Assembly (NCBI RefSeq): GCF_019956555.1
Contig: NZ_JAHBDQ010000020.1
Location: 33,538-97,537, forward strand
Reading direction: 5' to 3'
DNA length: 64,000 nucleotides
Origin: Pseudomonas sp. A-RE-19
GTDB lineage: Bacteria; Pseudomonadota; Gammaproteobacteria; Pseudomonadales; Pseudomonadaceae
The notes under the pieces are model-generated. The model saw only the letters and a list, made by a program, of their open reading frames with translations. It did not search any database and was not told where the DNA came from. Each line of letters begins with the position of its first letter. Positions within the stretch are counted from its first letter, which is position 1. Position numbers and translations under genes: made by a program. Shown one piece after another: positions 55,229-64,000 of the stretch.

Positions 55229-55296
55229 TTCGCGGGCAAGCCTCGCTCCTGCGGTTTTGTGTCGCATGACCTGTAGGAGCGAGGCTTGCCCGCGAA
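55229..55296. repeat. REP-type inverted repeat (GTAGGAGCGAGGCTTGCCCG family)
   Basis: 24-bp arms at 55229-55252 and 55273-55296 are complementary with one mismatch and a 20-bp spacer. The element lies between the convergent ends of arsB and the DUF1853 gene. Confidence 0.9.
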
Positions 55297-55321
55297 GAGG
55301 CCAGTCCAGACGTTACAAAAC

Positions 55322-56326
<1,005 letters not shown>

Positions 56327-56394
56327 CTACGCCGCGCTTTCGCCCATAATCGTGTTTTTCGCCGTCGCAGGCCCCGCGTCCTGATAGGAGCCCC

Positions 56395-57285
56395 ATGGAG
56401 CAATTTCGTAATATCGGCATCATCGGTCGCCTGGGCAGTTCTCAGGTGCTGGATACCGTCCGCCGACTGAAACGGTTTCTGCTCGATCGTCACCTGCACG
56501 TGATCCTCGAAGACACCATCGCCGAAGTCCTGCCCGGCCATGGCCTGCAAACCTCGTCGCGCAAGATGCTCGGTGAAGTGTGTGACATGGTGATTGTGGT
56601 CGGTGGTGACGGCAGCCTGCTGGGCGCCGCACGGGCGCTGGCCCGACACAATATTCCAGTGCTCGGTATCAACCGTGGCAGCCTGGGATTCCTGACCGAT
56701 ATTCGTCCCGATGAGCTGGAAGTGAAAGTCGCCGAAGTGCTCGACGGCCACTATCTGGTGGAAAACCGCTTCCTGCTGCAAGCCGAAGTTCGGCGCCACG
56801 CCGAAGCCATCGGCCAGGGCGATGCACTGAACGATGTGGTGCTGCATCCCGGCAAATCGACGCGGATGATCGAGTTCGAGTTGTACATCGACGGTCAGTT
56901 TGTCTGCAGTCAGAAGGCCGACGGCCTGATCGTTGCCACACCGACCGGTTCAACCGCCTACGCCTTGTCAGCGGGCGGCCCGATCATGCATCCCAAGCTC
57001 GACGCTATTGTGATTGTGCCGATGTACCCCCATACCTTGTCAGGTAGGCCGATTGTGGTCGATGGCAATAGTGAGCTGAAAATCGTCGTGTCCAAAGATA
57101 TGCAGATTTACCCGCAAGTCTCCTGTGACGGGCAGAATCACTTCACTTGTGCGCCCGGTGACACCATCACTGTCAGCAAGAAAGCGCAGAAGCTGCGGCT
57201 GATTCATCCGCTCGACCACAACTACTATGAAGTCTGCCGGACCAAGCTTGGCTGGGGCAGCAAGTTAGGTGGTGGAGGCGACTGA
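56395..57285 (+). CDS. nadK: NAD kinase
   Basis: NadK makes NADP+ from NAD+ and ATP. The 296-residue protein has the catalytic GGDGSLLGAAR (70-80), NRGSLGFLTD and the SAGGPIMHP loop. ATG 56395 has AGGAG upstream. The stop codon TGA shares its last base with the ATG of the phosphoesterase gene, so the two are translationally coupled. It is divergent from the DUF1853 gene. Confidence 0.97.
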   Translation: MEQFRNIGIIGRLGSSQVLDTVRRLKRFLLDRHLHVILEDTIAEVLPGHGLQTSSRKMLGEVCDMVIVVGGDGSLLGAARALARHNIPVLGINRGSLGFLTDIRPDELEVKVAEVLDGHYLVENRFLLQAEVRRHAEAIGQGDALNDVVLHPGKSTRMIEFELYIDGQFVCSQKADGLIVATPTGSTAYALSAGGPIMHPKLDAIVIVPMYPHTLSGRPIVVDGNSELKIVVSKDMQIYPQVSCDGQNHFTCAPGDTITVSKKAQKLRLIHPLDHNYYEVCRTKLGWGSKLGGGGD

Positions 57286-58256
57286 TGCTCGATCCCGCGC
57301 GTAGCTACGACCTGATCGGTGACGTGCACGGTTGCGCTTTGACCCTTGAGCACTTGCTCGACCGGCTCGGTTACCACAAACAGGCGGGTGTCTGGCGGCA
57401 TCCGTCGCGCATGGCGGTATTCGTCGGCGACATCATCGACCGTGGCCCGCGGATTCGCGAGGCGCTGCACATCGTCCACGACATGGTCGAGGCCGGTCAG
57501 GCGCTGTGCATCATGGGCAACCATGAATTCAACGCGCTCGGCTGGAGCACCCCGGCGTTGCCGGGCAGCGGCAAGCAGTTCGTGCGTGAACATACGCCGC
57601 GCCATGCCCGCCTGCTCCAGGAAACCCTGACCCAGTTCGAAGATCATCCCGAAGATTGGCATGACTTCCTGCAATGGTTCTATGAACTGCCATTGTTCGT
57701 CGATGCCGGACGCTTTCGCGTCGTGCATGCCTGCTGGGATGCCGGCCTGATCGAGCCGTTGCGCGGATTGTTCCCCGATGGCTGCATCGATGAGCACTTC
57801 CTCCAGGCCTCCGCGGTGCCGGGCAGTTTTGCCTGCACCGTGTTCGATCGCCTGTTGCGCGGCACCGACATGCGTTTGCCCCATGGGTTGACCATGACCA
57901 GTGGCGACGGCCTGACGCGTTCGTTTTTCCGCACCAAATTCTGGGAAGACGACCCGCAAACCTACGGAGACATCGTGTTCCAGCCCGACGCCTTGCCTGA
58001 GCCGGTGGCCCGCACGCCGTTGTCGTCCATTGAAAAAGACAACTTGCTGCGCTACGGCGTCGATGAGCCGCTGTTGTTCGTCGGCCACTACTGGCGCAGC
58101 GGCAAACCGGCGCCAATCCGCCCGAACCTGGCGTGCCTGGATTACAGCGCGGTGCTCTACGGCAAACTGGTCGCTTATCGTCTGGATCAGGAAACCCGTC
58201 TCGATCCACATAAGTTCGTCTGGGTCGATGTCGAGCGGCCGGAGGTGTTGCGATGA
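57285..58256 (+). CDS. Metallophosphoesterase
   Basis: This 323-residue enzyme is of the calcineurin-like phosphoesterase family, with GDVHG (14-18), GDIIDRG, GNHEFNALGW and the histidine loop VGHYWRSGKP. This resembles bacterial Ser/Thr or diadenosine-tetraphosphate phosphatases; the substrate is unknown. The gene starts within the nadK stop (1-bp overlap; GGAGG upstream) and overlaps the rhomboid gene by 4 bp, so the three proteins are probably made together. Confidence 0.92.
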   Translation: MLDPARSYDLIGDVHGCALTLEHLLDRLGYHKQAGVWRHPSRMAVFVGDIIDRGPRIREALHIVHDMVEAGQALCIMGNHEFNALGWSTPALPGSGKQFVREHTPRHARLLQETLTQFEDHPEDWHDFLQWFYELPLFVDAGRFRVVHACWDAGLIEPLRGLFPDGCIDEHFLQASAVPGSFACTVFDRLLRGTDMRLPHGLTMTSGDGLTRSFFRTKFWEDDPQTYGDIVFQPDALPEPVARTPLSSIEKDNLLRYGVDEPLLFVGHYWRSGKPAPIRPNLACLDYSAVLYGKLVAYRLDQETRLDPHKFVWVDVERPEVLR

Positions 58257-59125
58257 CGGCGGTGGCGGTATTGCGTTTGCCTCTGGCGGTGGATTTGAGC
58301 GGGTTCGTCAAACTGTTGCAGCGCATGCAAGTGCCCCATCGGGTCAGCGAAGAGGCGGGCGAGCAAGTGCTGTGGGTGCCGGCCAACATCAGCGAAGACG
58401 TGCGTTCGTTGTATGAACGCTTTCCCGCCGGCGACCCCGATCAGCAACTGGACATCCCGATGGCGCAGACGTCGCAGCGTCCGGGCTTCGTCGAGCAGTT
58501 GCGCCATAGCCAGGCCACGGCGTGTGTGCTGTTGCTGAGCCTGATCGTCAGCATGGTGACGCTGCTGGGCGAAAATCTCGAGATGATGCGCTGGCTGACC
58601 TTCCTCGATTTTCGCGTGGTCGGCGAGTACATCCATTTCACACCCCTGGCCGACAGCCTGGCGGCGGGGCAGTGGTGGCGTCTGGTGACGCCGATGCTGA
58701 TCCACTTCGGCATCTTGCACCTGGCCATGAACGGCATGTGGTACTGGGAACTGGGACGGCGCATCGAGTCGCGTCAGGGCAGCATCAACCTGATCGGCCT
58801 GACATTGCTGTTCAGCCTGGTGTCCAACTATACCCAATACCTTTTCAGCGGCCCGAGCCTGTTTGGCGGGTTGTCCGGCGTGCTGTACGGCCTGCTCGGG
58901 CATTGCTGGATCTTCCAGGTCCTGTCGCCGAACCCGGCGTATCGCCTGCCCCGTGGGGTGTTGGTGATGATGCTGGTGTGGTTGCTGCTGTGCCTGTCCG
59001 GGCTGGTGTCGATGATCGGTTTCGGCCAGATTGCCAACGCGGCCCACGTCAGCGGGTTACTCATCGGATGCTTCACCGGTCTGTTGGGCGGTTTGTACAA
59101 CCGCCGTAAACTGACTTCCAAATAA
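58253..59125 (+). CDS. Rhomboid family intramembrane serine protease
   Basis: This 290-residue GlpG-type rhomboid has an N-terminal cytoplasmic domain (~1-85) and six helices. The catalytic dyad is Ser208 in GLSGVLYG and His265 in AAHVSGLLIG; the WRLVTPMLIHFGILHLAMN block with its two histidines is also conserved. It cleaves substrates inside the membrane. ATG 58253 overlaps the phosphoesterase stop by 4 bp. Confidence 0.93.
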   Translation: MTAVAVLRLPLAVDLSGFVKLLQRMQVPHRVSEEAGEQVLWVPANISEDVRSLYERFPAGDPDQQLDIPMAQTSQRPGFVEQLRHSQATACVLLLSLIVSMVTLLGENLEMMRWLTFLDFRVVGEYIHFTPLADSLAAGQWWRLVTPMLIHFGILHLAMNGMWYWELGRRIESRQGSINLIGLTLLFSLVSNYTQYLFSGPSLFGGLSGVLYGLLGHCWIFQVLSPNPAYRLPRGVLVMMLVWLLLCLSGLVSMIGFGQIANAAHVSGLLIGCFTGLLGGLYNRRKLTSK

Positions 59126-59156
59126 GCTATGTGAATTAAAGAGCGCGGAGCCCTTG

Positions 59157-59417
59157 ATGTCCTCTTTTAACGAAATGATCGAAAACATCACCCCGGATAT
59201 CTACCAGAGCCTGAAACTGGCGGTGGAAATCGGCAAATGGTCCGACGGTGGCAAACTCACCGCCGAGCAACGCGAATTGTCCCTGCAAGCGATGATCGCC
59301 TGGGAAATCCAGAACCTGCCCGAGGAAGAGCGCACCGGCTACATGGGCCCGCAGGAATGCCAGTCGAAGTCGATTGAAGTGCCGAATATTCTGTTCAAAT
59401 CGGATGCCATCCATTGA
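59157..59417 (+). CDS. yeaC: YeaC family (DUF1315) small protein
   Basis: This 86-residue protein matches the YeaC/DUF1315 pattern: ENITPDIYQSLKLAVEIGKWSDGGKLTAEQRE and the tail QSKSIEVPNILFKSD. Function is unknown but it is widely conserved in gammaproteobacteria. ATG 59157 has GGAG upstream. Its stop overlaps the start of the DUF2797 gene. Confidence 0.85.
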   Translation: MSSFNEMIENITPDIYQSLKLAVEIGKWSDGGKLTAEQRELSLQAMIAWEIQNLPEEERTGYMGPQECQSKSIEVPNILFKSDAIH

Positions 59418-60244
59418 TCGAGATTGGCCGCGGTGCAATCAGCAAAATGTCGGCGCGCCTTGACGGGTCGAACGTTCAGTACGCTTTTCGTCTGGACGAC
59501 GCCGAGGTACCGGTCAATCCGTTGATCGGCACCACGGTGCGTCTGGAATACCTGGGTGCGATCCACTGCACCCATTGCGGGCGCAAGACCAAAACCAGTT
59601 TCAGCCAGGGTTACTGCTACCCGTGCATGACCAAACTGGCGCAGTGCGACATCTGCATCATGAGCCCGGAGCGTTGCCACTACGACGCAGGCACTTGCCG
59701 AGAGCCTGAGTGGGGCGAAAAATTCTGCATGACCGATCACGTGGTGTATCTGGCCAATTCGTCAGGGATCAAGGTCGGCATCACCCGCGCCACACAATTG
59801 CCCACCCGCTGGCTCGATCAGGGCGCCAGCCAGGCCTTGCCGATCATGCGCGTCTCGACCCGTCAGCAGTCGGGCTTCGTCGAAGACCTGTTCCGCAGCC
59901 AGGTCGCCGACAAGACCAATTGGCGTGCTTTACTCAAGGGCGATGCGGTGTCGGTCGACCTGGCGCAGGTTCGCGATCAGCTGTTTGAAAGTTGTGCGCA
60001 AGGTTTGCAAGGTTTGCAGGAACGATTTGGCCTGCAAGCAATCCAGACCATTACCGATGTCGAGCCGCTCGAGATCCGCTATCCGGTCGAGCAATATCCG
60101 GCCAAGATTGTCAGCTTCAACCTGGACAAGAACCCGATTGCCGAAGGCACGCTGCTGGGGATCAAGGGCCAATACCTGATTTTCGACACCGGCGTGATCA
60201 ATATTCGTAAATACACGGCCTACCAGCTCGCCGTGCATCAGTAA
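59414..60244 (+). CDS. DUF2797 protein, Cys-rich with GIY-YIG-like segment
   Basis: This 276-residue protein has a cysteine cluster at ~50-105 with three CxxC pairs (CTHC, CYPC, CDIC) and further cysteines (RCHYDAGTC, FCMTDH), probably binding two zinc ions. Next comes VVYLANSSGIKVGITRATQL, then TRWLDQGASQA and VEDLF, with spacing that resembles a GIY-YIG nuclease (Tyr, Gly-Ile, Arg, Glu). This resemblance is my inference. The start is TTG 59414, overlapping the yeaC stop; ATG 59447 is an alternative. PepN follows in 10 bp. Confidence 0.82.
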   Translation: MIEIGRGAISKMSARLDGSNVQYAFRLDDAEVPVNPLIGTTVRLEYLGAIHCTHCGRKTKTSFSQGYCYPCMTKLAQCDICIMSPERCHYDAGTCREPEWGEKFCMTDHVVYLANSSGIKVGITRATQLPTRWLDQGASQALPIMRVSTRQQSGFVEDLFRSQVADKTNWRALLKGDAVSVDLAQVRDQLFESCAQGLQGLQERFGLQAIQTITDVEPLEIRYPVEQYPAKIVSFNLDKNPIAEGTLLGIKGQYLIFDTGVINIRKYTAYQLAVHQ

Positions 60245-60254
60245 GGATTCCAGC

Positions 60255-62912
60255 ATGCGCACCGAACAACCGAAGATGATCTACCTGAAGGACTATCAGG
60301 CGCCTGAGTACCTGATCGACGAGACACACCTGACCTTCGAGTTGTTCGAGGACCACAGCCTGGTCCATGCGCAACTGGTGATGCGCCGCAATCCCGAACG
60401 TGGCCCGGGCCTGCCGCCGCTGGTACTGGACGGCCAGCAACTCGACCTGCTGTCGGTGACATTGGCCGACCGCGAGCTGAGCGCCGCCGACTATCAACTG
60501 ACCGAGAACCACCTGACCCTGCATCCGACCAGCACAAGCTTCACGGTCGACACCAGCGTCCGGATCCACCCGGAAACCAACACGGCACTGGAAGGCCTGT
60601 ACAAATCCGGCACCATGTTCTGCACCCAGTGTGAAGCCGAAGGTTTCCGCAAGATCACCTATTATCTCGACCGCCCGGACGTGATGAGCACCTTCACCAC
60701 CACGGTGGTCGCCGAACAACACAGCTATCCGGTGCTGCTGTCCAACGGCAACCCGATTGCCTCGGGTCCCGGCGAAGATGGCCGCCACTGGGCGACCTGG
60801 GAAGACCCGTTCAAGAAACCTGCCTACCTGTTCGCGCTGGTGGCCGGTGACCTGTGGTGCGTCGAAGACACCTTCACCACCATGACCGAACGCTCCGTGG
60901 CGCTGCGCATTTACGTCGAGCCAGAAAACATCGACAAGTGCCAGCACGCCATGAACAGCCTGAAGAAGTCCATGCGCTGGGATGAAGAGGTTTACGGTCG
61001 CGAGTACGACCTGGACATCTTCATGATCGTGGCGGTCAACGACTTCAACATGGGCGCCATGGAGAACAAGGGCCTCAACATCTTCAACTCGAGCGCCGTA
61101 CTGGCCCGCGCCGAAACCGCTACCGACGCCGCGCACCAACGGGTGGAAGCGATCGTTGCCCACGAATACTTCCATAACTGGTCGGGCAACCGCGTGACCT
61201 GCCGCGACTGGTTCCAGTTGTCGCTCAAGGAAGGCTTCACCGTGTTCCGGGACTCGGAGTTCTCCGCCGACATGAACTCGGCCACGGTCAAACGCATCCA
61301 GGACGTTGCTTACCTGCGTACCCACCAGTTCGCCGAAGATGCCGGCCCCATGGCCCACGCCGTGCGCCCGGACAGCTTCATCGAGATTTCCAACTTCTAC
61401 ACCCTGACCGTGTACGAAAAGGGCTCGGAAGTGGTCGGCATGATCCACACCTTGCTCGGCGCTGACGGTTTCCGCAAAGGCAGTGACCTGTACTTCGAAC
61501 GCCACGACGGCCAGGCCGTGACCTGCGACGACTTCATCAAGGCCATGGAAGACGCCAACGGCGTTGACCTGACTCAGTTCAAACGCTGGTACAGCCAGGC
61601 CGGCACACCGCGTTTGGCGGTGAGCGAGTCCTACGACGCCGCGGCAAAAACCTACAGCCTGACCTTCCGCCAGAGCTGCCCGGAAACCCCGGACAAGGTT
61701 GAGAAGCTGCCGTTCGTGATTCCGGTGGAGCTGGGGCTTCTTGATTCGAAAGGCGCGGCGATTGCATTGCGTCTGTCCGGCGAAGCCAGCGCTCAGGGCA
61801 CTTCGCGGGTTATCTCGGTGACTGAAGCCGAGCAGACCTTCACCTTCGTCGACATGGCTGAAAAACCACTGCCGTCGTTGTTGCGTGGCTTCTCGGCGCC
61901 GGTGAAGCTGAGCTTCCCGTACGACCGCGATCAGCTGATGTTCCTGATGCAGCACGACAGCGACGGTTTCAATCGTTGGGATGCCGGTCAGCAATTGTCG
62001 GTGCAGGTGTTGCAAGAGCTGATTGTCCAGCAGCAGAAGGGGGAAGCGTTGGTACTGGATCAGCGTCTGGTTACAGCGCTGCGTACCGTGCTGTCCGACG
62101 AGACTTTGGATCAGGCGATGGTTGCGGAAATGCTTTCGCTGCCGAGCGAAGCCTATCTGACCGAAATCAGCGAAGTGGCTGATGTCGAGGCCATCCATAC
62201 CGCTCGCGAATTTGCTCGCAAGCAGCTGGCGGACAATCTGTTCGAACCGCTGTGGCAGCGTTATGAAGCTAATCGCGATCTGTCGAAAAAGACTCCGTAT
62301 GTGGCCGAGGCAGAGCATTTTGCCCGCCGCGCGCTGCAAAACATCGCGTTGTCATACCTGATGCTCAGCGGCAAGCCGCAAGTCTTGGCGTCAACCCTTG
62401 AGCAGTTCGAGGCGTGCGACAACATGACCGAACGCCTGACTGCATTGGCGGTACTGGTGAATTCGCCATTCGAAGAACAGAAAGCCACGGCGTTGGCGAG
62501 CTTCGCCGAGCACTTCAAGGACAATCCGCTGGTCATGGATCAGTGGTTCAGCGTTCAGGCCGGCAGCACGTTGCCGGGTGGTCTGGCACGGGTCAAAGCC
62601 TTGATGCAACACCCGGCGTTCACGATCAAGAACCCGAACAAGGTGCGCGCACTGGTCGGCGCGTTTGCCGGGCAGAACCTGATCAACTTCCATGCGGCTG
62701 ACGGTTCCGGGTATCGCTTCCTGGCGGATCTGGTGATTGAACTTAACGGCTTCAATCCGCAGATCGCCTCTCGCCAATTGGCGCCACTGACTCGCTGGCG
62801 CAAATACGACAGCGCTCGTCAGGCGTTGATGAAGGGCGAACTGGAGCGGATTCGCGCTTCGGGGCAACTGTCCAGCGATGTGTTTGAAGTGGTCAGCAAA
62901 AGCCTGGCCTGA
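60255..62912 (+). CDS. pepN: Aminopeptidase N (M1 family)
   Basis: PepN removes N-terminal residues from peptides in the cytoplasm. The 885-residue zinc peptidase has the exopeptidase motif GAMEN (267-271), the zinc site HEYFH (303-307) with the second Glu in FTVFRDSEF downstream, and the C-terminal domains of the PepN type. ATG 60255 is 10 bp after the DUF2797 stop with AAGGA upstream. This is the last gene of the nadK-pepN block; only repeats follow. Confidence 0.96.
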   Translation: MRTEQPKMIYLKDYQAPEYLIDETHLTFELFEDHSLVHAQLVMRRNPERGPGLPPLVLDGQQLDLLSVTLADRELSAADYQLTENHLTLHPTSTSFTVDTSVRIHPETNTALEGLYKSGTMFCTQCEAEGFRKITYYLDRPDVMSTFTTTVVAEQHSYPVLLSNGNPIASGPGEDGRHWATWEDPFKKPAYLFALVAGDLWCVEDTFTTMTERSVALRIYVEPENIDKCQHAMNSLKKSMRWDEEVYGREYDLDIFMIVAVNDFNMGAMENKGLNIFNSSAVLARAETATDAAHQRVEAIVAHEYFHNWSGNRVTCRDWFQLSLKEGFTVFRDSEFSADMNSATVKRIQDVAYLRTHQFAEDAGPMAHAVRPDSFIEISNFYTLTVYEKGSEVVGMIHTLLGADGFRKGSDLYFERHDGQAVTCDDFIKAMEDANGVDLTQFKRWYSQAGTPRLAVSESYDAAAKTYSLTFRQSCPETPDKVEKLPFVIPVELGLLDSKGAAIALRLSGEASAQGTSRVISVTEAEQTFTFVDMAEKPLPSLLRGFSAPVKLSFPYDRDQLMFLMQHDSDGFNRWDAGQQLSVQVLQELIVQQQKGEALVLDQRLVTALRTVLSDETLDQAMVAEMLSLPSEAYLTEISEVADVEAIHTAREFARKQLADNLFEPLWQRYEANRDLSKKTPYVAEAEHFARRALQNIALSYLMLSGKPQVLASTLEQFEACDNMTERLTALAVLVNSPFEEQKATALASFAEHFKDNPLVMDQWFSVQAGSTLPGGLARVKALMQHPAFTIKNPNKVRALVGAFAGQNLINFHAADGSGYRFLADLVIELNGFNPQIASRQLAPLTRWRKYDSARQALMKGELERIRASGQLSSDVFEVVSKSLA

Positions 62913-62948
62913 GTTTGGCCTTGCTCCTTCAGGGTTCACACGGACCCT

Positions 62949-63215
62949 GTAGGAGCGAGGCTTGCCCGCGAAGGCGGCCTGATGGACGACCTGTCTCTTG
63001 CAGATGTACACCGATCAATTTGTGGGAGCTGGCTTGCTCGCGAAGGCGGCCTGATGGACGACCTGTCTCTTGCATGTACACCGATCAAAATTGTGGGAGC
63101 TGGCTTGCCTGCGAAGGCGACCTGACGGACGACCTGTCTCTCGCAGATGTACACCGATCAAAATTGTGGGAGCTGGCTTGCCTGCGATGGCGGCCTGATA
63201 GCCGACCTGTTTTTT
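62949..63215. repeat. Tandem array: four ~73-bp repeat units
   Basis: Repeat units begin at 62949, 63022, 63093 and 63166 (spacings 73, 71, 73). Each starts with a REP-like core (GTGGGAGCTGGCTTGCCTGC or variant), then GCGAAGGCGGCCTGATGGAC, GACCTGTCTCTTGCAGATG and a spacer TACACCGATCAAAATT. Unlike the other repeats in the window, the cores all point the same way. The third spacing is short because of a 2-bp deletion in TGCAGATGTA. Small open frames on both strands across the array are by-products of the periodicity. Confidence 0.88.
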
Positions 63216-63224
63216 GTTGGCTGA

Positions 63225-63476
63225 GTACATATCCATTCCTGCGGTAACGGCCACTTATGGTTCCGCTCTTACAGCGGGTCACTTTTGGCAAACGCCCCAA
63301 AAGTAACCAAAAGGTCTTGCCCCACCATTCGGTGCCTCGCTTAGGCTCGGCATGCCCTCACTCCGGCATTGCTCCGGGGGCCCGCCGCCATCGGCCATCC
63401 ATGGCCGGGGGCGGCTACCGCGGCATCCTTGCCGCGGTGCCCCCTGCGCAATACCTGCGTTCGGCCTCTGGGAAAG
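63225..63476 (+). repeat. Left arm of a ~250-bp imperfect inverted repeat
   Basis: It starts GTACATATCC, then includes GGTTCCGCTCTTACAGCGGG, a segment with AAAAGTAACCAAAA, TCGCTTAGGCTCGGCATGCC, and CGGCCATCCATGGCCG. All of these recur on the other strand at 63741-63984. Several internal short palindromes (GGCCATCCATGGCC; CCGCGGCATCCTTGCCGCGG) suggest a structured RNA or protein target. No ribosome site or family match supports the overlapping open frames. Confidence 0.85.
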
Positions 63477-63634
63477 GGGCAGACAGATCAAGATCAAGAT
63501 CAAAAGCCAAAGCAACAGCAACCGCAAGATCAACAGCTTCGCGAGCAGGCTCGCTCCCACAGTTGGACTGGGTACATCCGGGGGAAGATTGGTCGGTTGA
63601 CAGGCCGCCATCGCAGGCAAGCCAGCTCCCACAA

Positions 63635-63668
63635 AAAATCAGAGCACATCCAAAATCAGAGCACATCC
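63635..63668. repeat. 17-bp perfect direct duplication
   Basis: AAAATCAGAGCACATCC occurs twice head to tail at 63635-63651 and 63652-63668, next to a GTGGGAGCTGGCTTGCCTGC core read on the minus strand (63611-63632). It looks like slippage or the remnant of a second small array between the long arms. Confidence 0.85.
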
Positions 63669-63740
63669 GCCTTGCTTTTCACCACTCAACAGGCCGAGCG
63701 TTAGCTCGCCTGCAGCTTTTGATGTTGACGCACCGCCCCC

Positions 63741-63984
63741 TCGAGAGGCCGAGTGGAGGTTCTGCGTAGTGGGCAACCCGGCATGGATGCCGGGTTAGCC
63801 GCGCACGGCCATGGATGGCCGATCGCGGCGGGCCCACGGAGCAGGACCGGAGCGAGGGCATGGCGAGCCTAAGCGAGCCACCGAACGTCAGGGGCAAAAG
63901 CGCTTGGTTACTTGGCGCTTTTCCAAGTAACCCGCTGTAAGAGCGGAACCAATAGCCGCCGTGACCGCAGAAACGGATATGTAC
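63741..63984 (-). repeat. Right arm of the ~250-bp imperfect inverted repeat
   Basis: This is the reverse complement of the left arm with many substitutions. The same ordered blocks appear: GTACATATCC at the outer end, GGTTCCGCTCTTACAGCGGG, AAGTAACCAA, TCGCTTAGGCTCG, CGGCCATCCATGGCCG. The CCGCGGCATCCTTGCCGCGG palindrome is replaced here by AACCCGGCATCCATGCCGGGTT; both sides changed together, keeping the hairpin. The central ~265 bp between the arms holds a GATCAA-rich stretch and single repeat cores. Confidence 0.85.
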
Positions 63985-64000
63985 CCCAAACCCCAAACCC

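Noticed and set aside
60198..62339. 713-codon open frame on the minus strand inside pepN
   Set aside because: It is antisense to an unmistakable PepN. Long antisense frames are expected in GC-rich DNA and this one has no domain, ribosome site or independent promoter.
62949..63215. CRISPR-like appearance of regularly spaced repeats
   Set aside because: The spacers are as conserved as the repeats, the repeats match a REP core, and there are no cas genes. It is a tandem array, not CRISPR.
63257..63769. Open frames across the terminal repeat region
   Set aside because: They run through inverted repeats and a GATCAA-rich stretch, have no family match and no ribosome site, and are not conserved between the two arms.

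Overview
The window looks like chromosomal DNA from a Pseudomonas of the P. fluorescens group. Three things point there. Coding is dense and GC-rich. Intergenic gaps are filled with short palindromic repeats of three related sequence families (cores GTAGGAGCTGCCGAAGGCTG, GTGGGAGCGAGCCTGCTCGC and GTAGGAGCGAGGCTTGCCCG). Two blocks also match gene orders I recall from P. aeruginosa: fabI-nppDCBA2A1-mltD-gloB-methyltransferase-rnhA-dnaQ-ldcA, and DUF1853/nadK-phosphoesterase-rhomboid-yeaC-DUF2797-pepN. I saw no tRNA, rRNA, CRISPR array, prophage or insertion sequence.

Layout. 0-5 kb: a universal stress protein with a textbook Anr box, divergent from miaE; a GFA protein; then a DNA alkylation group (AlkA-like glycosylase, PEP-mutase-like enzyme, Ada). 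5-11 kb: a DedA-PAP2-LssY fusion, a DUF1059 protein, a NYN/OST-HTH protein, and a full-length ArsA ATPase with no ars partners. 11-14 kb: a four-gene ABC importer of the phosphonate/selenate type. 14-21 kb: an exported epoxide-hydrolase-like enzyme, a cupin, a methyltransferase, and a thiolase / 3-hydroxybutyryl-CoA dehydrogenase / TetR operon divergent from an AraC regulator. 21-28 kb: LysR, dicarboxylate/amino-acid symporter and double-length Asp/Glu racemase, followed by small accessory genes (DinB-like, cupin, lipoprotein, LysE, AraC, VOC). 28.7-32.7 kb: isoquinoline-1-oxidoreductase-type molybdenum hydroxylase (small and large subunits), a c-type cytochrome with two CXXCH motifs, and a GGDEF protein. 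32.7-35.4 kb: amidase and VOC protein with a divergent LysR.

35.5-51 kb is mostly core: fabI, the Npp peptide/peptidyl-nucleoside importer with tandem binding proteins, mltD, gloB, rnhA, dnaQ and a lysine/ornithine/arginine decarboxylase. 51-55 kb holds GNAT, LysR, an FMN reductase and a solitary ArsB. 55-63 kb is the nadK-pepN block, whose genes are often translationally coupled. The last kilobase has no credible gene. It carries a four-unit tandem array of a ~73-bp repeat-plus-spacer followed by a ~250-bp imperfect inverted repeat.

Nothing I can see amounts to a clearly new multi-gene system. The best leads are: the Anr box between an O2-dependent tRNA hydroxylase and a stress protein; the fused racemase with a degenerate N-terminal half; the DUF2797 protein, which looks like a zinc cluster plus a GIY-YIG-like domain; the orphan ArsA and ArsB; and the repeat architecture at the right end.
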